NCBI GenBank assembly: GCA_003991915.1
Contig: RQTK01000336.1
Span: forward strand, 98,334-162,333
DNA length: 64,000 nucleotides
Reading direction: 5' to 3'
Source: Elysia chlorotica
Lineage: Eukaryota > Mollusca > Gastropoda > Plakobranchidae
Every line of letters starts with the position of its first letter. Positions within the stretch are counted from its first letter, which is position 1. Under the pieces are notes generated by a model. That model was not told the DNA's origin and made no database searches. It saw only the letters and a program-made list of their open reading frames with translations. Below are positions 58,185 through 64,000 of the stretch, in pieces. The translations under genes and the position numbers were made by a program.

Positions 58185-59069
58185 CTTCCAAGTCAAACCC
58201 AAAGGCACTTTCTGTATGCTAAAATTCTCTTTACGTATGTAGCCCTAGGCTAACGGAACAGACTTCTGTAGGCTTAGATGTAGCCCTTCCAAATCAAAGA
58301 AATCCAACTGCTTTCAAATACTCTTTCTGTGACTGAAGGGGGGATAATTATAACACAGAATCTCGCTGTCCTTTCAGGTCTGCGTCTGTCCTCGCTCTAG
58401 TTTCGTTCAGAAACGCCAAGCTGGCTCGTCCCTTCACTCCCTTGTACTAGTGGCAGCAGTACTACTAAGCTTACTACCAAATCAGCCTGGATCCTGCTAG
58501 CGAGCTAGTGCGGGGTTGTGGGCGCGCTGAGGTCACGAGTGGTGAAGGCTGTGTGGGCCAGAGGTTCAAACCAACAGTTCTATTTCTGGCCCCCGGCGCT
58601 TGCCGCACCTTCTGTGGATTCACTCGCCTTGTGTGTGTGTGCTCCATCTATCTATGGTGTGCCCGCAGTACTATCGGATTTTTTTATAACCAAAGAGCTT
58701 GGGAACCGGAGAGGGTAAACTCTGGTTCCGAACCTGTGCCAAACCCAGCAGTTGTTGTTCCAATCCGGTTCGCTACATTTCTTCTCTGGTTTAACTAAGT
58801 CTGTTATCTTACTGCTCTTTGATGTAGTGTTCAAAACATGTATTTTTATTTTTGGCAAATTAGGTTTGAAAAGTTGTACTGTAATATCATTTTAATAAAC
58901 GCTCAAAATAATGCAATAGGAAGCAGAGAATTGCGGAGGCAAATCCTAAGACGGAATAGAAAGGCCGGCAGTGTTCAACACCACTGAGATGATGTAAGAC
59001 GTGTCTAGCTATTATTACTTTGACAATTATCATCAAAGCCAACAATGCCATTGTAACCATCATAAAGTA

Positions 59070-59099
59070 CCATCATCATCATCATCATCATCGTCATCG

Positions 59100-59164
<65 letters not shown>

Positions 59165-59186
59165 TTCATCATCACCATCATCATTG
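59070..59186. repeat. (CAT)n microsatellite
   Basis: About 39 CAT/ATC triplets with CGT, CTT and ACC interruptions. Confidence 0.95.
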
Positions 59187-59699
59187 TTAGAACAACATGT
59201 TGATTTGTGTACGTTTATCTCTCTGTGAGTTTGGTTATATTTTATTGATGTACGTTATAATTGCCTTCAAAATCATGCTCTTGTAACACAATTGTTGAGA
59301 GTAATTTTGAGTGCAAGAAAGCGTGCGTGCTGTGTTATCACGTGTGTCAGCGATTGGTGAGCTAGGCTCTACTGTTAGCTTTGCTGAGATTTATCTAATG
59401 TAAGTCAGTCGCTTAATAGCCGCGATCGAGACAGGAGCTTTTTGCAGTTAGTATGCATTATTCTCTATACAAGAGTTACGAGTTTTATATTAAAGTGGGC
59501 GTGTCATTGCGTCAGTGGGATTCTCTGTATTCCGAGTCACTAGGTATGTGTGAAGTAATTATTGCCTTTGATAGGCGTCTTTAGTATCCATGCTGCTGTG
59601 AGCATGTTAGAGCTTTTTATGCTGCCCTGCCTCTTTTCTAGCCGGTAAGCTACATACCTATTGCTACACCTCTGTGTGAACTGTTGCAGCCCGTCATCT

Positions 59700-60170
59700 C
59701 CGAGTCATTTTAATCATCAAAACTCGTTTGGTTTTGCTATCGTGCACCAGGTTATGGGCGCACATCCATGGCTTTGGAATTTACTCCCCATAATTTGTGT
59801 CTGATTGCTTTTTACAAGGCCTTTCCGTATATAGCTTTCTGGTTGTTTTTGTGGATGTGAGGTTTCCAAGTCAGGCGTTCGTTCTGCGTGACACATGGAG
59901 ATTTTGGGTTTTAATTGTGGCCAGGATTTGTCCATTCAAGTTTTATTAGGGTTGATTTTTAGTCACCGATCCTAAGTCCACTTGAAAATCTTGTCAACTG
60001 TCTCTTGGGTGCGCACTTTGCTCTCACCACACATTCTGGTGTGATCCATATAGCAAATTCATCGACATGGAGGGTGTGCTTGACATGTTGGTTGATAGCT
60101 GTTGATGTATTATATGAAAAACAGCGGTGATGAGAGGCCATTTCCTTGAGGCACTTCATCCTTCATGATT
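59700..60170 (-). mobile_element. LINE RT remnant
   Basis: On the minus strand, 60170-59930 reads KDEVPQGNGLSSPLFF, YINS, HTLHVDEFAIWIT (in place of the YADD motif), then CAPKRQLTRFSSG in another frame, LKINPNKT and MDKSW, matching the middle of a Jockey/I-type RT. Several stops and frame changes. The catalytic YADD has become HVDE. Confidence 0.7.
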
Positions 60171-61809
60171 ATTTGTTTGCTGTAAAATTCTCGGTCAAAT
60201 TTTTATCATGGCTGTTATTATTATTATTACGCCTATTGTTGATATTATTATTGTTATTATTAGTAGTATTATGGCAAAACTGGATTTGGGGAGCGACTAT
60301 ACTAACTCATACATCCATCCTAGTCACACACAGACAATATGCAGAGATACACTTTAGTGGTTTTTCGTTCCTCGAGATACACATCATGTCGCACGACGTA
60401 TTTCGGACCGACAATCTGTGTTTTCCAACGGGGAGGCAAAACTTGATCTGTGATAGTCTGTGTTAGACGCCCGCCATTGTTTTTCGGCCCTCGATTCAAA
60501 ACTTTAAACACACTTTTCTCTAGAATGCTTTTTATAAGTTTAGACCCAAGTAGTACATTTAGTCTCAGATACTGAGATCTATATTAATAAATAAGGTCGC
60601 AATAAAAATGATTTAAGAAATAAGCTTAGTTTTTGAAATATTTGTAAAAAGCTTATGAGTCTAGTTAAAACACAATTAAAGGGCCCATAAATAATACACT
60701 AAGACTAAAGGCTAGATTGTGCAGCTACGACAGTTTGAGTACTAGAAAATCACTTAGACTAAAGTTCCAGGCGACGACGATCCAGCGATGATGGTCCAAA
60801 GACGACAATCCTAAGATGACGTTCTCAAGTAAGTGGCCCGGTAGAAAGAGACACCGAACGTGCAGGCGACATAATTTTGTTGTCACTGAACAAGCCGATG
60901 GCTGTACACAGAACTTCGCATTTTCGGCGGTGTTTGATCGCCAATAACGAAAAAACAAACAAACGAAACACTCATTCCACGAAAACACATGCTCACAAGG
61001 AGATAGAATACGCCTCAATTTTACACAGACCCACCTAGAAAAAAAATATATTTTTTGTTGTTGTTGCTTTTTCTTCAAATACTGCACAAACTGAAATTCT
61101 GCTCGGATGGCCCCTTGAACTTTGACCATTGCCATTGATTTTTTTTTAATCCAACTAGATTATTTTTCTACGATGTTTCCTCGACTCGATGAGAAAATAG
61201 TCAGTGAACCAGTCCACACATAATTATGACGTAACACATTCAGTGACTAACGGCTACGTGCCCGCCAAAGTCGGTGTGTAAGAATGAACATTAATTTTAG
61301 TACTATAAAATGTCGAACGCCTAGAGTGCTTATCAGCGCTTAGACTAAGCCGTTTACCTGATTTTTGCAAAATAATTACATGGACTGATTCCTATGACTT
61401 ACGGTGTCTAAGTTTTCGGTGACATAAATCTGTCGCCTTTATGAACGCAGGCTAAGGGTGAGCGACGACGGTATGCTGACGATGATCAACGACAGGGTTG
61501 ACGGACTGACCTTAGACGGTGAAGACAAGGCGGGCTGAAAACGACGCAATAGACAGCGTCTTAAGTCAACTGGCTCACAGGCACGAGTTTAGGGACAGCG
61601 ACAGTTATAATAGTACGCCTCTCCAAAGCAAATTGATATTACTTCAACAAATCTACTCTAGAGTTCTGGATACAGGGAGTCCCACTGACGCGTCGTAATA
61701 CACGTCCTCTGGCAAAATTAATCCCTTAACCCTGTAAAGAGACTAGCTGCCATCTGCTCCTGCCTCGGTCCCGGTTATAAGACAACTAACTTAGATTAGT
61801 ATAAGTCAT

Positions 61810-61870
<61 letters not shown>
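61810..61870. repeat. (ATC)n microsatellite
   Basis: About 20 uninterrupted ATC triplets. Confidence 0.97.
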
Positions 61871-61871
<1 letters not shown>

Positions 61872-62115
61872 TGTTAGTTAATGTATTTAACATTATATTA
61901 AAAGAAATGTGCATGGAGTTTACCCTCTTGTCATTACTCTCTGGCCTTACCACGGTGGACTAACACTGAGTGAGAGGGATGGATTTCACGGTGCGGTATC
62001 AGTCACATACCAGCAGCAGCTATGCCAGCCCGACACGAGTCAGCTACCACAGCGCTGAAGTCAAAGACATCACTCTACTAGATGTTTGCCGCGCCGTGCG
62101 CCGAGAGCGGCATCG

Positions 62116-62124
62116 CTATAAAAA
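62116..62124 (+). promoter_or_regulatory. Isolated TATA-box-like site (weak)
   Basis: CTATAAAAAG follows about 100 bp of locally GC-rich DNA (62010-62110). No recognisable gene follows: downstream text is open for about 40 codons without a known family. It is noted only because TATA-like sites next to GC-rich DNA are rare in this window. Confidence 0.2.
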
Positions 62125-62461
62125 GCTTCTCAACGAGAGCTGATAGCCTTGACCCAAATCCAAAGAAATTCGTCGTTTTCACTGCGTCTTGGATTCTTGC
62201 GCAAGTTGCATTTTCCCCATTTAAAACAGTGAAATGAGTGAATCAATTGAAAAGTGAGAACGCCTGGTAACACTGTGGAAGAGGGGTTGGAAAGGCAACC
62301 GCTATCTCGAAGACTAGGGTACAAAGTGATGCCGTCTCGGCTACTCCCGCACTATCACAATAGGTCCAATAGCGATCACTGATCTAGTTCTGTAGAAATA
62401 TACATCGGTCTAAATGGAGGAGAGAGAAAAGAACAACGAAGAGAGTTGTTTTTGATGTTGT

Positions 62462-62700
62462 TGAGTGGTTAAACGTCCAACATCACTATTTAGGTTATAT
62501 TGTGGACATGCCCCAAGAATAACGTCTGACAATTTTATGTGCTGCCACACACGAGACAGGGCGAGAAAACCATGACTCCTGTTTCAACCTGTCACATTAA
62601 ACTGACACCGATCCAACCAATAGGGAGCGCAATCGCCAGGGCTCGTACCTGGACCTTTTGCGTCGGAAGCAGATGTTCTACCCCAGGGCCACCGCGCCCC

Positions 62701-62701
<1 letters not shown>
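62462..62701 (-). mobile_element. tRNA-headed SINE, full length, next to (CT)n
   Basis: On the minus strand: head GGGGCGCGGTGGCCCTGGGG with B-box-like TACGAGCCC, body with GGTTGGATCGGTGTCAGTTT, GAAACAGGAGTCATGGTTTT, CCTGTCTCGTGTGTGGCAGC and ACATAAAATTGTCAGACGTT, and tail GATGTTGGACGTTTAACCAC. A (CT)n tract (in this orientation) lies immediately before the head. Confidence 0.85.

Positions 62702-62702
<1 letters not shown>

Positions 62703-62789
<87 letters not shown>
62703..62789. repeat. (GA)n microsatellite
   Basis: GA tract with one AA interruption, directly abutting the SINE head. Confidence 0.97.
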
Positions 62790-62790
<1 letters not shown>

Positions 62791-62823
62791 AAGAAATTTT
62801 ATCTTGTTTTGTCTTATCGTAAC

Positions 62824-62967
62824 AGCACCAACAACAACAGCAATAATAACAACAGCAAGAACATCAACATTCAGCATCATCATCACCATCTGAATCAACA
62901 ACATCAACAGCCTCAACAACAACAACAAAAGCATCGTTATCATCTGAATCAATAACAACAACAGCAA

Positions 62968-63007
<40 letters not shown>

Positions 63008-63021
63008 AACAACAACAGCAA

Positions 63022-63059
<38 letters not shown>

Positions 63060-63192
63060 GTAACAACAACATCACCAATATTATCATCATCATTAACAAC
63101 AGCAGTAGCATCAAGAACAACAATAACAATAACCAAAAATGAAAATTAACACAAACAACATTAACAACAACAACAACAACAACAACAACATT
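62824..63192. repeat. (AAC/CAA)n-rich satellite, about 370 bp
   Basis: Imperfect AAC triplets with CAT and CAG variants; three purer AAC cores lie at about 62965-63006, 63020-63058 and 63160-63190. The open frame of 229 codons on the minus strand here is a poly-L/V artefact. Confidence 0.95.
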
Positions 63193-63754
63193 ATTGGTAG
63201 GCAGTTCGTAAAAAATGAATGTTGTAACATTTAAGGCCGATGATAGATGACATAAATCCAATTTATGATACACTGAAAAAAAAGGAAAACACCATGCTAT
63301 GTGAATTTATGTAACTACATGTACATGTATTTCATCGCCACTTGCTGTTAGTATATCTACTTATTAACAAATAGCAATAACCTACTTGTGCCAGAAGACA
63401 ACAGGTTATGGTGACACCAAAAATAAATGAACCATTAATGATCATCATCAGCACTATAGCGTTATAGGAAACTCCAATTATTCTTTCACTTTTCCTCCCT
63501 CCTATCCTCCTCCGTCTCCTCCAACCCCCTTCCTCTCCTCCTGCCTCTTCTGCTTCCGTTTCTTCCTCAACGCTCCTCCCTCTCTTCCTCTCACCTCCTG
63601 GAGTCATACAACCATACACCCAGCATACGAGCTTGAACCCACGTTGATTGATTTTTTTTGTATTGCTCGCCATGTTTCCGTCTCACAGTATTGTATTGAT
63701 AATTATGATACGTTAGTGCGTGTTCTTCGTCAGCACGCAGTCCCATGGTCCGGT

Positions 63755-63951
63755 GCACCGTAAATAAAGCGCTGCACACCATGTGCTTGGTGTGCTTGCT
63801 ACACCGTGCTATGCAAGCTACTTTGCGGCCGCCCTTGTCCCTCTGGAATCTGGACGGCTTTGGGCTGGCAGCAACGCGCTCTCTGGCTGGCAGCCTCTCA
63901 CTGAAAATGCAGGTCTAGCGATAACGAGGCCTACAGATAAAACGAAGACAA
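63755..63951 (+). other. Possible non-coding first exon ending in a strong donor (weak)
   Basis: A G+C-richer stretch with a TAAATAAAGC element at 63759 ends at ACG|GTAAGTG near 63953, which is an excellent splice donor. Only a two-codon ATG frame occurs near the end. It could be a 5' UTR exon of another gene, or chance. Confidence 0.2.
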
Positions 63952-64000
63952 ACGGTAAGTGAATCTTACCCTGTGACTGATGATTATAGCTGTATCAATG

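Larger units (their letters stand above)
51940..64000 (+). other. PSMD7: PSMD7 intron 6, incomplete (over 12 kb)
   Basis: After the donor at 51940 no PSMD7 exon is recognisable to the window end. The region is built from minisatellites, CT/GA, ATC and AAC tracts, three SINEs and LINE remnants. Intervals 55570-55950, 58190-59060 and 60530-61800 show no recognisable repeat or gene apart from the weak candidates listed separately. It is possible that this stretch also holds small genes I cannot recognise. Confidence 0.6.

Noticed and set aside
60146..61135. Frames of 106 and 136 codons at 60.1-61.1 kb
   Set aside because: Composition-driven, low-complexity L runs or no recognisable domain; no splice context supports them.
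62584..63273. 229-codon minus-strand frame, the longest in the window
   Set aside because: It reads through AAC, GA and SINE sequence and is almost only L, V and S. It is not a gene.

Overview
This is an AT-rich animal nuclear window: genes are split by GT-AG introns, introns and intergenic DNA are full of long di- and trinucleotide microsatellites, and there are many decayed LINEs, tRNA-headed SINEs and pogo-type DNA transposon remnants. The repeat style and the divergence of the conserved proteins from human suggest a lophotrochozoan, most likely a gastropod mollusc. That is inference; nothing in the window fixes the species.

Four protein-coding genes can be supported by exon-by-exon reading. 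(1) The 3' half of an ITFG1 gene (T-cell immunomodulatory protein/linkin, FG-GAP repeats plus a C-terminal membrane anchor) lies on + at 5518-16274 in ten exons, with earlier exons before the window. (2) A complete CFAP20 gene (Bug22/GTL3, doublet-microtubule inner-junction protein) lies on + at 22056-26173 in five exons, 190 residues. (3) A complete six-exon coiled-coil gene of unknown family lies on - at 37045-30871, 382 residues, with every intron in phase 0. (4) The first six coding exons of PSMD7 (26S proteasome lid subunit Rpn8) lie on + at 38234-51939, 234 of about 320 residues; the rest is past the window, so the next intron exceeds 12 kb. Genes 3 and 4 are head-to-head with about 1.2 kb between start codons. 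ITFG1, CFAP20 and PSMD7 all map to human chromosome 16q, so the block looks like retained ancient linkage.

The remainder is repeats. At least three LINE groups are present: one with endonuclease/RT/RNase H and an (ACTC)n tail (four loci), one with a CFIDYxKAFD-type RT (two loci), and CR1/L2-like 3' remnants. A tRNA-headed SINE family has seven copies, at least three of them next to (CT)n tracts. Two short pogo-like elements have TIRs and TA duplications, and there is a broken pogo/jerky transposase. PSMD7 introns also hold a decayed multicopy-type gene with a HADNC motif. The last PSMD7 intron contains a 42-bp minisatellite (about 21 units) and a 38-bp x5 tandem array.

The most notable structures are: a 96-bp exact copy of part of PSMD7 exon 1 inside an intron of the divergent coiled-coil gene, where that gene's pre-mRNA would be antisense to PSMD7; a nearly perfect inverted repeat with about 106-bp arms between two 200-bp (CTA)n tracts in an ITFG1 intron; and SINE copies sharing a body but carrying different tRNA-like heads. 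I see no CRISPR array, operon or bacterial-type system, and no clear new multi-gene system.
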